DNA of 64,000 nucleotides from DATBGO01 sp963785765 (GCA_963785765.1 CAWAWM010000008.1:744001-808000); one strand, 5' to 3'; shown: positions 37,426 through 46,286, counted from the stretch's first letter. Numbers and translations: made by a program. Notes: a model not told the origin generated them from the letters alone.

Positions 37426-37659
37426 GTCCGTCCCGATCTGCTGGCCGCCTTCAGCATCCTGGCGGGGTCCACGGCACTCCCTCGGTCAGGCCAACGAGGT
37501 TGGCAATGGTTTTCCGGCGCTCGTGGCTAGACGATCAGGGATTTCCCGGGAGCGAACCCGGCGATCCCGTTCATCCAGGCTCCCTTCGAGGTCCCCGAGC
37601 CAGCGGACAGGTTGACCGTTCCGGGCGACGGCAACGAGGATCGCCAGCACCCCGGCGAC

Positions 37660-39135
37660 TTAGATGTCGGCGGTGGCTTGGGCTTTGCCGTCCTTGACGG
37701 CGGCCTGGAGGGCGGCGTAGTCGAGTTCGTTCTGGTCGGCGTAGGTCTCGGCGAAGTCGGCGATGGCCTGGTCGAACTTGGCGGACCTGCCGAGATAAGC
37801 GGCCAGCGCGATGCGGTCACCCGAGCGGGCGTGCGCCCGGGCCAGGGTCCAGCCGCACAGCCGGGCGTAGATCGTCAAGCCCACCGGGAGCAGCGCCTCG
37901 ATCGGCACCGAGAATTTCCAGTCCTTCAGCTGCCGCACGTAGAAGTCACGGTCCAGCCCGTCGACGGGGTTGGGGACGCGGGTCCAGCCCAGGAAGATGT
38001 CGCTCTGGGCCTGCATCAGGTGCTGCCCCGCGACCACGCGCTCGCCCTGGTTGTTGTACCGGCTGCGGCCGCAGTAGCCGGCCAGGACCGACGGCTGGGC
38101 TTCCTTGGCCTGCAGGAACAGCGGCTCGACCCCGTCACCGGCGTCCATCAGCAGGATCCAGGCGCGGGTGCCGACGCTGCCGACCCCGACGACCTTGCGG
38201 GCCAACTGCACCATGGTGAACTGCTCCAGCAGGTGCCGCCGGTCGGACTGCAAGGTGCGCCGGTACTTGCCGAGCACGGAGTTGATCAGCTGGTAGATCG
38301 CGTCGGCCTGCACGTCGGCGAAGACCTCCTCGACGGGGACGATCATCGGCGGGTCGCTGATGATCCGCCGCTGCCCGTCGACCATGGCGGTCAGCTTGCC
38401 CAGCGCCTTCGTGCTGTCCGCGGTGTGCGCCTTGGCCAGCAGCTTCTGCGCCTCCTTGAGCCTGCTCGCCTTGACCTGGGACCTGAACTCGCTGAGCGCC
38501 GGCTCGATGTCCAGGTGCGCGTACCAGACTTCCAGGAACGGCTGCTCCGCGAAGCCGCGCATGGCCGTGCGGTAGCCCTCGGCCGCCGCCAGGATGATCT
38601 TCCGCCGGTCCTTGGCGGGAAAGCCGTTGTCCCGGCCCGCCACGGCCAGGCTCGCGGCCAGCCGCTTGACGTCCCACTCGAACGGGCCGGGCAGCGTCTC
38701 GTCGAAGTCGTTGACGTCGAAGACCAGCCGCCGCTCCGGCGACGCGAACGCCCCGAAATTCGACAGGTGCGCGTCCCCGCACAACTGCACCCGCAGCCCC
38801 GACGCGGGCGTGCCAGCCAGGTCCGCGGCCATCGGCAGCGCCGCGCCCCGGTAGAACGTGAACGGCGACACCAGCATCCGCCCGTGCCGCACCGGCACCA
38901 GCTCCGGCACCCGCGACGCCGCCTGGCTCAGCAGCAGCCCGACCGGATCCCGCGACCGGCCCGCCACGAACTCCGCATGCGACTCCAGCGGCGCCGCCGC
39001 CCGGGCGTCCTTCCCCCGCGCCGCCCGGTCCGCCCGGCTCAGCTGCTCCACCACCGCCACCGCCCGCGCCGGGCCCCGGGCGGCCGCCCGCGCGCTGGCC
39101 GTCCTGGCCCGAGAACGATCACTCGTCACCGTCAT
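37660..39135 (-). CDS. DUF2252 family protein
   Basis: 491 residues from ATG 39135 with GGAGGGGAG 5 nt upstream. Landmarks are RVPELVPVRHGRMLVSPFTFYRGAA, QLCGDAHLSNFGAFASPERRLVFDVNDFDETLPGPFEWDVKRLA and FLQAKEAQPSVLAGY, all characteristic of DUF2252. The GDAHLxNFG and FDxNDFDE blocks recall the catalytic HGDLHxxN and metal-binding segments of aminoglycoside-phosphotransferase-like kinases, so a small-molecule kinase fold is plausible. Substrate unknown. A class 2 inverted repeat lies 104 nt upstream. Confidence 0.85.
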   Translation of the reverse strand: MTVTSDRSRARTASARAAARGPARAVAVVEQLSRADRAARGKDARAAAPLESHAEFVAGRSRDPVGLLLSQAASRVPELVPVRHGRMLVSPFTFYRGAALPMAADLAGTPASGLRVQLCGDAHLSNFGAFASPERRLVFDVNDFDETLPGPFEWDVKRLAASLAVAGRDNGFPAKDRRKIILAAAEGYRTAMRGFAEQPFLEVWYAHLDIEPALSEFRSQVKASRLKEAQKLLAKAHTADSTKALGKLTAMVDGQRRIISDPPMIVPVEEVFADVQADAIYQLINSVLGKYRRTLQSDRRHLLEQFTMVQLARKVVGVGSVGTRAWILLMDAGDGVEPLFLQAKEAQPSVLAGYCGRSRYNNQGERVVAGQHLMQAQSDIFLGWTRVPNPVDGLDRDFYVRQLKDWKFSVPIEALLPVGLTIYARLCGWTLARAHARSGDRIALAAYLGRSAKFDQAIADFAETYADQNELDYAALQAAVKDGKAQATADI

Positions 39136-39239
39136 CGCCACTCCCCTCCGAGCCGCAGCCGCTTGCTGCTGCTGACCGGTAACGCACCAGGCAGAGTCCC
39201 TGATGCCGATACCAGGCAAACATCACCACGCTAGGACGA

Positions 39240-39259
39240 CATCCCCCCAACGGGGTGAA
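39240..39259. promoter_or_regulatory. Inverted repeat, class 2 site (DUF2252)
   Basis: CATCC-N8-GGGTGAA. On the gene strand TTCACCCCGTTGGGGGGATG, with the run TTGGGGGGATG shared with the aquaporin-2 site. Confidence 0.6.
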
Positions 39260-39347
39260 CGCTGCCGTTGCGGTCCGCGACTACGCGCCTTCCGCTGGAC
39301 GAGCCGTGGAATGCCGGCCCGGGGAGTTCTCCGGCTGCTGAGATTGC

Positions 39348-40301
39348 TCAGTCATCGATCTCCGCCCAGACGGCCTGCTCGTCGTGCTGCTCCCAGTCGG
39401 CGCCCGGCAGCGCGATGGCCCAGCTCGTCCAGGTCCCGACTGGGTTAGCTGGGGCGGTCCGCACCCGGGCGCGGACGGACATGCCGGGCGTCAGCTGCAC
39501 CGGCGAGCGCAGCGGGGCCGTCGTCATCCCCCAGTGCGTCGGCGGATCGCCGGGTCCCACGGAAAGCGAGATGCCGGGCGCGAGCTGGGCACTGAACCAC
39601 AGTGCGAGCGCGTTGGCCGTTCCGTGGTCGCGGACGGGGAGCACCGTCTCGGCTTCGTGCGGCGCCTGCGCCTGCGCGAGCGGGATCAGGCCGGCGTCCG
39701 TCGCCCACAGCCGACCCGCCGCCGAGCGCCTGTCCTGCGCCGCGAGGTGCCGGAAGGAGCCGGAATAGTGGATCTCGCTCACGGTCTTCTCGACCAAGTC
39801 GTCGAACCTGAGGCCGTACGGGTCGTCCCGCAGGAACTGCACCATCTCCCCGAGATAGCGGTCGTGCACCAGCGCTGCCCACGCCGTGACCAAGCGGGGG
39901 ATCATGACCCCGCCCGGCTTGAGCCAGCGATCGCGGGCCACGATGACCGGACCGAGCATCCCTTCGTCGATCCCGAACCCGCCGAGCCACTCCGACACGA
40001 TCACGTCGACACGTTCCGGCGGCTCGACGTCCATGACGTCGCCGTGGATCACCTGAACGATCTCCGCGACCCCGTTCGCGGCGGCCAGCTCCTGGGCCAG
40101 GACCGCGGCCGACGTCCGCTCCAGCGCGTAGACGCGCGCGGCACCCGCCCGCGCCGCGAATACGCTCAGGATGCCGCTTCCGGCCCCGACGTCGAGAACG
40201 ATGTCGCCGGGGCGCACCACCGAGTCGATCGCACGGCGGAAGGCCTCGGTGCGAACGCGGTCGCAGATCATCGTCCGGTGTACCTCGAACTCCGCGTACA
40301 T
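39348..40301 (-). CDS. Class I protein-arginine-methyltransferase-like protein
   Basis: 317 residues from ATG 40301; GTG 40334 is an alternative. It opens with YAEFEVHRTMICDRVRTEAFRRAI, matching the PRMT N-terminal helix (H..M..D..RT..Y). SAM motif I is VLDVGAGSGILSVFAA and the post-I acid is in VYALERTS. VDVIVSEWLGGFGIDEGML contains two Glu in the position of the PRMT double-E loop, and PPTHWGM corresponds to the THW loop. A beta-barrel-like C-terminal half follows. The chemistry suggested is methylation of arginine or a related guanidino group; the substrate is unknown. Bacterial proteins with both loops are uncommon. Confidence 0.75.
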   Translation of the reverse strand: MYAEFEVHRTMICDRVRTEAFRRAIDSVVRPGDIVLDVGAGSGILSVFAARAGAARVYALERTSAAVLAQELAAANGVAEIVQVIHGDVMDVEPPERVDVIVSEWLGGFGIDEGMLGPVIVARDRWLKPGGVMIPRLVTAWAALVHDRYLGEMVQFLRDDPYGLRFDDLVEKTVSEIHYSGSFRHLAAQDRRSAAGRLWATDAGLIPLAQAQAPHEAETVLPVRDHGTANALALWFSAQLAPGISLSVGPGDPPTHWGMTTAPLRSPVQLTPGMSVRARVRTAPANPVGTWTSWAIALPGADWEQHDEQAVWAEIDD

Positions 40302-40511
40302 CGGGTCCGGCGGGTTCCTGATCGGCGTCCGCACCTCAGCATCGTAGCCCGCTGGGTGACAGCGGACCTCGGAGTCTTTGCTCCCGATGTGCGCGCATTC
40401 GAGCCCTGGCGTGACAGAATACGGGTGGTTCGTGTCGATTGGTGATGCGATGATGGACGCCCACTGCGCCGGCGGACGCGGGTCGGCCGGACGAACGGGA
40501 AGGAATTCGCC

Positions 40512-40793
40512 ATGGGTTTCAGGCGACGGGTGAGGCGGCGGGCGCTCATTGTCGGGGCGGCGGGCGGCGCAGCGCTGGCTCACCACGCGGCCACCAGGGC
40601 CGGGGAGGACCAGCAGGCCGACGACCAGCCGGCCGACGACCAGCCGGCCGACGACGGCCAGGACCAGGCGCAATATGCGCCCCCTCCGGCGGACCCGGCC
40701 GACGAGATCGAACACCTCGCACAGTTGCACTCCTCGGGCGCGCTGTCAGACGACGAGTTCACCGCCGCCAAGGCGAAAATACTCGGGACCTGA
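40512..40793 (+). CDS. Short SHOCT-domain protein
   Basis: 93 residues from ATG 40512 (GGAAGGAA 8 nt upstream). A basic N-terminus (FRRRVRRRALIVGAAGGAALAHHA) could be a signal anchor. The middle is an acidic, repetitive stretch with the ADDQP unit repeated, and the C-terminus is a SHOCT helix-turn-helix-like motif (IEHLAQLHSSGALSDDEFTAAKAKIL). No PLDc_N part, unlike the two other SHOCT proteins in the window. Divergent from the PRMT-like gene. Confidence 0.72.
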   Translation: MGFRRRVRRRALIVGAAGGAALAHHAATRAGEDQQADDQPADDQPADDGQDQAQYAPPPADPADEIEHLAQLHSSGALSDDEFTAAKAKILGT

Positions 40794-40852
40794 ACGCACG
40801 CCGGATTGCCAAAGACGTTGAACAGATCCTGTCGGCAGGGAGAGGGACTGCA

Positions 40853-41269
40853 ATGAGCGAATCGCGCAAAGACGTGCTGTTGAAGGCGCTTGAGGCCGAG
40901 GCCGGTGACGCATCGATTGATCTGGAGACCCTGTTCACCGACGACGTCGTCGGCTGGTCGCCGTACGCCGCCGTGTCCGGCCTGGCCGCGCTCGCTGACC
41001 TCTCCGCCCTCCGCGAAGTCGCGTTCTCCAACGTTGTCATCATGCTCCGGGGACTCGACGAAGTGGGCAACAAGGCGTACGCCGAATGGCTCGTCGAAGC
41101 CGATCACACCGGGCCGCTGGTCCTCGCCGAGGATGCCGTGTTGGACGCGACGGGACGGCATGTCCAGTTGGCCGGCGTCACGGTGGCCGACTTCCGCGGG
41201 GGGAAGATCCGGTCGTTCCGGACGTACTTCGACGACGTCTCGCTGATCGAGCAGATCGTCGGTGCCTGA
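40853..41269 (+). CDS. SnoaL/NTF2-like protein
   Basis: 138 residues from ATG 40853 with GGGAGAGGGA 5 nt upstream. The cone-shaped NTF2-like fold is suggested by LETLFTDDVVGWSPYAAVSG, the central sheet (LVLAEDAVLDATGRHVQLAGVTVADF) and GGKIRSFRTYFDD at the end. Such proteins are small hydrolases, isomerases or ligand binders. The stop overlaps the GNAT gene by 8 nt, so they form an operon. Confidence 0.75.
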   Translation: MSESRKDVLLKALEAEAGDASIDLETLFTDDVVGWSPYAAVSGLAALADLSALREVAFSNVVIMLRGLDEVGNKAYAEWLVEADHTGPLVLAEDAVLDATGRHVQLAGVTVADFRGGKIRSFRTYFDDVSLIEQIVGA

Positions 41270-41702
41270 CGAGCCGGTCGCTGCGGAGTTCGACGTCGAG
41301 GACCATCCGGATCCGCTCGATATCGACGTCCTCGAAACGCAGATCCGTCATGCGGCGTCCGCCGCGATGGGACTCGGCGACGAGGTCGACCTGGCGATCT
41401 TCGTTCGCGACGCGGGCCAGGTCGTAGCCGGCATTAGCGGCTGGACCTGGGGCGACTGCTGCGAACTGCAGAGCCTCTGGGTGCAGCCGAGTCTTCGCGG
41501 GCGTGGCCTCGCTACGCGGCTACTCGCCGCCGCCGAAGCCGAGGCCGCGGCGCGCGGGTGCTCGCAGACCGTCCACTTCACCTACGGCTTTCAAGCCCGG
41601 GCTCTGTATGAGCGGAACGGCTACGAACTGGTGGGTTGCGTCGAGGACTTCCCATCAGGAACGGACGTCCTTTGGTACCGCAAGCGCCTCGATTGCTCCT
41701 GA
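41262..41702 (+). CDS. GNAT-family N-acetyltransferase
   Basis: 146 residues from GTG 41262. The acetyl-CoA binding loop is VQPSLRGRGLATRLL (R/QxxGxG/A pattern) and the C-terminal ARALYERNGYELVG is the usual GNAT motif B. The beta-4 bulge region is CELQSLWVQP. Substrate unknown. Coupled to the SnoaL-like gene upstream. Confidence 0.85.
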   Translation: MPDEPVAAEFDVEDHPDPLDIDVLETQIRHAASAAMGLGDEVDLAIFVRDAGQVVAGISGWTWGDCCELQSLWVQPSLRGRGLATRLLAAAEAEAAARGCSQTVHFTYGFQARALYERNGYELVGCVEDFPSGTDVLWYRKRLDCS

Positions 41703-41789
41703 CCCTACTTGGCCGGCCGGTCCCGTTCGCGGCACTGAATGACGGCCTAGCGCGTACGCCCGGGGCCGGCGGCGGCCATGGCCGGATCC

Positions 41790-42617
41790 TCAGGACTGGC
41801 CGGACTCGTAGGCCCCGGTGAACAGATCACCCTGGGCGGCCCCGAGGGCGGATTTGTCGCCGCCGCGGCCGCGCAGCACGAAGGCGATGCCCACGGCGAG
41901 CACGGCGCCGGCGATCGGCCCCGCGACGTAGACCCAGTAGCTGGTGAAGGTGGTGCCGACCAGGTCGGGCCCGAAGGTGCGGGCCGGGTTCATCGAGGCG
42001 CCGGAGATGGGGCTGCCCCACAGGCCGGCCAGGGCGATGTAGCCGCCGACCCCGAAGGCACCGATGATGCCAACGTTCTGGGCGCCGGAGGCGGTGCCCA
42101 GGATGACGCTGACCAGGCCCATGGTCAAGATGAGTTCCATCCAGAACGCGGCTCCCGCGGAGTAACCTGAGGCCGGATAGTTGCTCCCGTACTTGGCCGA
42201 GACGTTGATCACGGCCCGCAGGAACAAGGCGGCCAGGGTCGCCCCGGCCAGCTGGGTGACGATATAGCCAGGGACCCGCCACCACGGGAAGTCGCGGCGC
42301 AGCGCGAAGGCGATGCTCACGGCCGGGTTCAGGTGCGCACCGGAGATCTTGCCCATGAACAAGATGATGGCCATGACCGTCAGCGCGGGCGCCACGACCG
42401 CGGCGCCGTGGCTGATCACGCCGGGGAAGGCCTGGCCCATCATGCCCCCGCCGGCCGCCGCCAGGACCAGGAAGAAGGTGCCGAGCAGCTCGGAGAACAG
42501 CCGCCGCCACTCCTGCCGCGGGTCGTTGAAGTCGGTGATGCGGTCGATGAGGCTCTTTTCGTAGCGGGCGAGCGGGCCCAGCGGGCTGGGCACGGGTGGT
42601 TGCTGTCCGGTGGTCAT
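41790..42617 (-). CDS. MIP-family channel (aquaporin/glycerol facilitator type), copy 2
   Basis: 275 residues with six TM helices and two NPA boxes (HLNPAVSIAFALRRDFPWW and SMNPARTFGPDLVG). Strongly related to the 19767-20570 channel, including the long N-terminal extension and the RRDFPWW/RRVFPKAW segment. A second copy with its own promoter suggests different expression conditions. GATAGGAGG lies just upstream of the ATG. A class 2 inverted repeat is 149 nt upstream. Confidence 0.9.
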   Translation of the reverse strand: MTTGQQPPVPSPLGPLARYEKSLIDRITDFNDPRQEWRRLFSELLGTFFLVLAAAGGGMMGQAFPGVISHGAAVVAPALTVMAIILFMGKISGAHLNPAVSIAFALRRDFPWWRVPGYIVTQLAGATLAALFLRAVINVSAKYGSNYPASGYSAGAAFWMELILTMGLVSVILGTASGAQNVGIIGAFGVGGYIALAGLWGSPISGASMNPARTFGPDLVGTTFTSYWVYVAGPIAGAVLAVGIAFVLRGRGGDKSALGAAQGDLFTGAYESGQS

Positions 42618-42766
42618 GGCTGCCTCCTATCGGGGTCAGAGTGGGGAACACGCGCCCGGACAGGCGCCGGTCCGCGCACCACGTGACCTCCCATGCCGAA
42701 ATCGCCGGAACCCTTGACCCCGGCCCCTTCCCACGCCACCACGATCCGCCTCCAGGCGCGCAGCGG

Positions 42767-42786
42767 CATCCCCCCAATCGGATGAA
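42767..42786. promoter_or_regulatory. Inverted repeat, class 2 site (aquaporin 2)
   Basis: CATCC-N8-GGATGAA on the + strand, 149 nt upstream of ATG 42617 and 40 nt downstream of the GAP gene stop. Confidence 0.55.
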
Positions 42787-42826
42787 AAGGGACAGGCCAG
42801 TCCCTCACCCGCCGGGGAGCCCGGAA

Positions 42827-43504
42827 TCAGCTCAGGCGTACCAGGCCGCTGACGGTCAGGTAGGCGCCCAGGAGCAGGGCGATGGCGGCCATGAGCTGCA
42901 CGGCGTGGCCCAACAGCCAGTCCTGGGCGTGCTTGAGTGCCGCCTTGGTGGCCTCGGGCCTGAGCTCCAGGAATGCGAACGGGATGATGATCAGCAAGAA
43001 GTCGATCACGACGAAGATGACGACGGCGATGACCTGGGTCGCGGTGGCAGACTTCCCGGTGACCAGGTTGTGCAGCGCGGTGAGGTAGCTGGCGCCGGGG
43101 ATGCCGATCACGGCGCCGGTGAGCATGGCGAGCCCGAGCCGGGGCTCAGCCAGCACTCGCTGCGCCCAGCCGTCCTTCTTCTCCGGCTGCCCGTCCCCGG
43201 ACGGGACTGGCGTCTTCCGCCGGCCGTGCAGGCGGCCCGTCGCGAGCAGTCCGCCGGCGACCAGCAGTAGCAGGCCGAGGGCCAGGTCGACGCCCGCGCT
43301 CACCTTGCCCTGGGCCTTGATGGCATCGGCGTGGAAGACGAGCACGTCCAGCAGGCCGACCGTCAGGGCCACGGTCATGCCGCCGAGCAGCAGGCACAAG
43401 AACATCGCCCGCGGCCGCCGGTTCTCGATCAGCAACAGATCGAGGGCCAGCAGCTTCGGGTTCAGCGCCGCGAGAAACGCCAGCGCGAAGAACTCGGCGT
43501 TCAT
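42827..43504 (-). CDS. GAP-family (Sap-like) membrane protein, copy 2
   Basis: 225 residues with six TM helices: FALAFLAALNPKLLALDLLLIENRRPRAMFLCLLLGGMTVALTVGL begins the first half (landmark), and LGLAMLTGAVIGIPGASYLTAL the second. A charged loop (GRRKTPVPSGDGQPEKKDG) lies between. Same family as 36769-37425. The gene start is 24 nt after the stop of the AhpD-like gene, so the two are probably co-transcribed. Confidence 0.75.
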   Translation of the reverse strand: MNAEFFALAFLAALNPKLLALDLLLIENRRPRAMFLCLLLGGMTVALTVGLLDVLVFHADAIKAQGKVSAGVDLALGLLLLVAGGLLATGRLHGRRKTPVPSGDGQPEKKDGWAQRVLAEPRLGLAMLTGAVIGIPGASYLTALHNLVTGKSATATQVIAVVIFVVIDFLLIIIPFAFLELRPEATKAALKHAQDWLLGHAVQLMAAIALLLGAYLTVSGLVRLS

Positions 43505-43528
43505 CGCCGGTGACCAGCCGGGGAGCCG

Positions 43529-43888
43529 TCAGTGGTCATCGGGTTCCGCCACCGCGGCCGCGAGGTCATACCCGAGCGCGATCGCCACCTCGGGAGCGGC
43601 GCAGACGACCCGGCCGAGCCCGGCCACCGGGGCGATCGCCAGCAGCACCTCGGCGATCTCGTCCTCGCTCGCGCCCGCCGCCAGCGCCCGGCCGGCGCAC
43701 CATTCCAGGCACACCGCTGATGACCCGATGGCCACCGACGCTCCTAGCTGGAGCAGCGCCGCGGTCCTGGGATCCAGGGCCGGTGCTGCGGCCGGGCCAA
43801 GCTGGAGCCCGGCCTGGTCTTCGACGAAGCCTTCGTCGATCATCGCCAGCCTGCGCAACGTCTCCTGGAACCGCATCGTCTGGCTCAT
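43529..43888 (-). CDS. Carboxymuconolactone decarboxylase / AhpD-like protein
   Basis: 119 residues from ATG 43888 (GGAGC upstream); the open frame runs to 44029 without a better start. ALLQLGASVAIGSSAVCLEWCAGRALAAGASEDEIAEVLLAIAPVAG (landmark) is the CMD/AhpD helical core; the Cys pair is CLEWC (CxxxC) rather than the CxxC of AhpD, so peroxidase activity is uncertain. Class 2 inverted repeat 51 nt upstream. Likely first gene of a two-gene unit with the GAP protein. Confidence 0.75.
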   Translation of the reverse strand: MSQTMRFQETLRRLAMIDEGFVEDQAGLQLGPAAAPALDPRTAALLQLGASVAIGSSAVCLEWCAGRALAAGASEDEIAEVLLAIAPVAGLGRVVCAAPEVAIALGYDLAAAVAEPDDH

Positions 43889-43939
43889 ATAGCTCCGTTC
43901 GCTGTCGAAGACTATTCGATCGCGTGCCGGGGTGAGCTT

Positions 43940-43959
43940 CATCCCCCTGATGGCATGAA
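43940..43959. promoter_or_regulatory. Inverted repeat, class 2 site (AhpD-like gene)
   Basis: CATCC-N8-GCATGAA (one mismatch in the right half), 51 nt upstream of ATG 43888. The adjacent GGGTGA (43930-43935) gives an additional half-site. Confidence 0.45.
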
Positions 43960-43967
43960 GACCGTCC

Positions 43968-46244
43968 TCACCCGTCCAGGAGCCCCAGTTCACGGGACCG
44001 GGTGACCGCCTGGTTGCGTGAGGAGGCACCCAGCTTGCGATAGAGCGACATAGCCTCCGACTTGATGGTGTTGCGGGACAGGAACAATTCGCTGGCGATC
44101 TGCGGGAACGACAGGTGCGTGCCGAGCATGGGCAGCAGGCGGAGCTCGGCGGCGGTCAGCGCTGACGCTCCGGGCGCGCTGGAACCGCGCTCCCGCGACA
44201 GCCGGGCCCGGAGCGCCGCAGCCTCACCGGCCAGGCTGCCGAGGTGCGGGCGGCGCCTGAGCAGCTCATCGACTTCCCGCATGAGCGTCCTGGCCGCCGC
44301 CAGGTCGGCGAGCGCCAGGTGGACGCGGATGAGCTCGATCCGGGCCTGGACGGCGAAGTAGGGCAGCGCGTAGGTCAGCAAGGACCGCTGGCGCTGAGCG
44401 CTGACGAGCTGCCGGCGAGCGGCCTCGAGATCTCCCCGGTGCAGGGCCGCGCGGGCTTGCACCGCGCTGACCAGGGGCGTGGCGTAGCTTTCCTCAATCC
44501 CGGCCCGGCGCAGAACGGCGCGGGCTTGCCCGGCCAGGACCTCGGCCCGGTCCCATTCGTGGCGCGCCGTCGCCACCAGCGATCGTTCGCAGAGTGCGAG
44601 CGCGATATCTTCGTGCGCGCCGGCTTGCTCCCCGACGCTGACCCCATCGTGCAGGGATTCATCGCCGCCTTCGAGGTCACCGCACAGGATGCGCGCGATC
44701 CCGAGCAGGATCGCGGGTGCCGGCGTCACGAAGCTCTGCTCCGCGAACCGCCGCGCGGTTTCGGCTGCGTCGGCGCGCATCTGCTCGACCCCGCGCCGGC
44801 ACAAGAAGGCGCGCAGCAGGGCGGCCCACGCCTCGGTGGCAGGGTCGCCGGGCCGCGCCGGATCTCCGTACTGCCAGCGATCGACCGCGTCGGCCCAGCG
44901 CTCGGCCTCGACCGGCCGCCCGGTCAGCGCGGCCAGCAGCGCGGCCAGCACCGCGTCCATCGGGTGTCCCCCGAGGCCGTCCCGATCTTCCAGCCACCGG
45001 AACCACCCCTGGATGGTGGTGAGGCGGCCTTGCCGGTGGGCCGGCACCGCGAGTTTCTGCACCAGGCCAGCGGCCGCGTCGACGTCCCCGGCCGCCATCG
45101 AATACTCCAGCGCCTCCTCGGCCCGGCCGTTCCGCAGGAACCAGCCGGCGGCGCGCTGGCGCAGGACGGGTATCACTTCGGGCTCCAGGCGCTCCAGCTC
45201 CGCCAGCAGCATGTCGCGGAACAGGTGATGGTAGCGGTACCACTCCCCGCGCCGGTCCAGCGGCACCAGCATCAAGTTCGACCGGGCCAGCTCCGCGAGG
45301 GTCGCGGCGGATCCGCTGAGCTCGAGCACCGCCTCGCACAGCGGCCCTGACATGCGCTCCAGCACCGCGGTCCGGGTCAGGAACGCTCGTTGCTGCCGGG
45401 AGATCCGGGACAGGAACTCCGACTCCATGTACTCGCTCACCAGCCGGTCGTCGCCGCCGAACGAGACCGCGGCGCTGGCCAGCGGGCCGCCCTCCCGCAG
45501 GTAAAGAGCCGCCAGGTACAGCCCGGCCGGCCAGCCTTCGGTCCGCCGGTGCAACTCGGCCAGCTCGTCTCCGCCGAGCGCGACGCCAGCGTCGCGCAGC
45601 AGCGACGACGCCTCCTCGCGGGTCAGCGACAGGTCACCCGGGCCGATCTCCAGGATCCGGCCCTCGGCGCGCAGTCGGGCGATCCGCAGCGGCGGCTCGG
45701 CCTGGCCGGCCAGCACCAGCCGCGAGCCGCCGGGCACGTGATCGGCCAGCACCGACAACGCGGCCCGGCACTCGGAGTTGTGCAGCGCGTGCACGTCATC
45801 CAGCATCAGCACCACCGGCGACGTCATCGACGAGAATGCCGACCCCAGCCGCGGGACGACCGAGCCGGGCACCGAACTTACCGGTGAGGCAAGCGCGTCG
45901 AACACCCTCTCATCGATCGGCTCAACCGCATCCAGCGCTTCCGCGACATAGGTGAGCAGCACCTTCGGATCGTTGTCCGGCTCGTCCACCGATACCCACG
46001 CGAAGGACTGGCCGTTGCGGTCAGCCCACTGCGACAACACCGTCGTCTTCCCGTAACCCGGTGGCGCGACCACCGAGACAATCGGACCGGCTTCCCCGCG
46101 CCTTAGCCGTTCGATCAGCGACGAACGGTGCACGGTCCCTGGCCGCATCACCGGACGGCGGAGCTTCGCCGCGACAAGGTCCAACCCAGGCCGACCCGCG
46201 CTCCGCGACCGGCCGACCCGTTGACGCACGTCGGTGTCGCTCAT
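43968..46244 (-). CDS. LuxR-family transcriptional regulator, MalT/LAL type (1)
   Basis: 758 residues from ATG 46244. STAND-type NTPase N-terminus with Walker A APPGYGKTT (about residue 61) and Walker B VVLMLDDVHAL, then GWPAGLYLAAL and WYRYHHLFRDML as in MalT-type LALs. The middle is a TPR-like helical solenoid for signal sensing. The C-terminal HTH is LTAAELRLLPMLGTHLSFPQIASELFLSRNTIKSEAMSLYRKL (landmark). LALs bind ATP and an inducer, oligomerise and activate transcription. A tandem 18-bp repeat lies immediately upstream of the start. Confidence 0.92.
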   Translation of the reverse strand: MSDTDVRQRVGRSRSAGRPGLDLVAAKLRRPVMRPGTVHRSSLIERLRRGEAGPIVSVVAPPGYGKTTVLSQWADRNGQSFAWVSVDEPDNDPKVLLTYVAEALDAVEPIDERVFDALASPVSSVPGSVVPRLGSAFSSMTSPVVLMLDDVHALHNSECRAALSVLADHVPGGSRLVLAGQAEPPLRIARLRAEGRILEIGPGDLSLTREEASSLLRDAGVALGGDELAELHRRTEGWPAGLYLAALYLREGGPLASAAVSFGGDDRLVSEYMESEFLSRISRQQRAFLTRTAVLERMSGPLCEAVLELSGSAATLAELARSNLMLVPLDRRGEWYRYHHLFRDMLLAELERLEPEVIPVLRQRAAGWFLRNGRAEEALEYSMAAGDVDAAAGLVQKLAVPAHRQGRLTTIQGWFRWLEDRDGLGGHPMDAVLAALLAALTGRPVEAERWADAVDRWQYGDPARPGDPATEAWAALLRAFLCRRGVEQMRADAAETARRFAEQSFVTPAPAILLGIARILCGDLEGGDESLHDGVSVGEQAGAHEDIALALCERSLVATARHEWDRAEVLAGQARAVLRRAGIEESYATPLVSAVQARAALHRGDLEAARRQLVSAQRQRSLLTYALPYFAVQARIELIRVHLALADLAAARTLMREVDELLRRRPHLGSLAGEAAALRARLSRERGSSAPGASALTAAELRLLPMLGTHLSFPQIASELFLSRNTIKSEAMSLYRKLGASSRNQAVTRSRELGLLDG

Positions 46245-46250
46245 GCTTCG

Positions 46251-46286
46251 ACGGTGCCCCCAGAAAGAACGGTGCCCCCAGAAAGA
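46251..46286. repeat. Perfect tandem 18-bp repeat in the leader of LAL gene 1
   Basis: ACGGTGCCCCCAGAAAGA occurs twice head to tail (46251-46268 and 46269-46286), beginning 6 nt upstream of the start codon. In the longer open frame it would encode a repeated FWGHRS, but that frame has no better start. It may be a leader or autoregulatory site. Confidence 0.85.

Noticed and set aside
37612..39234. 540-codon open frame antisense to DUF2252
   Set aside because: Low-complexity Gly/Asp/Val/Arg composition, no start signal; DUF2252 blocks occupy the other strand.
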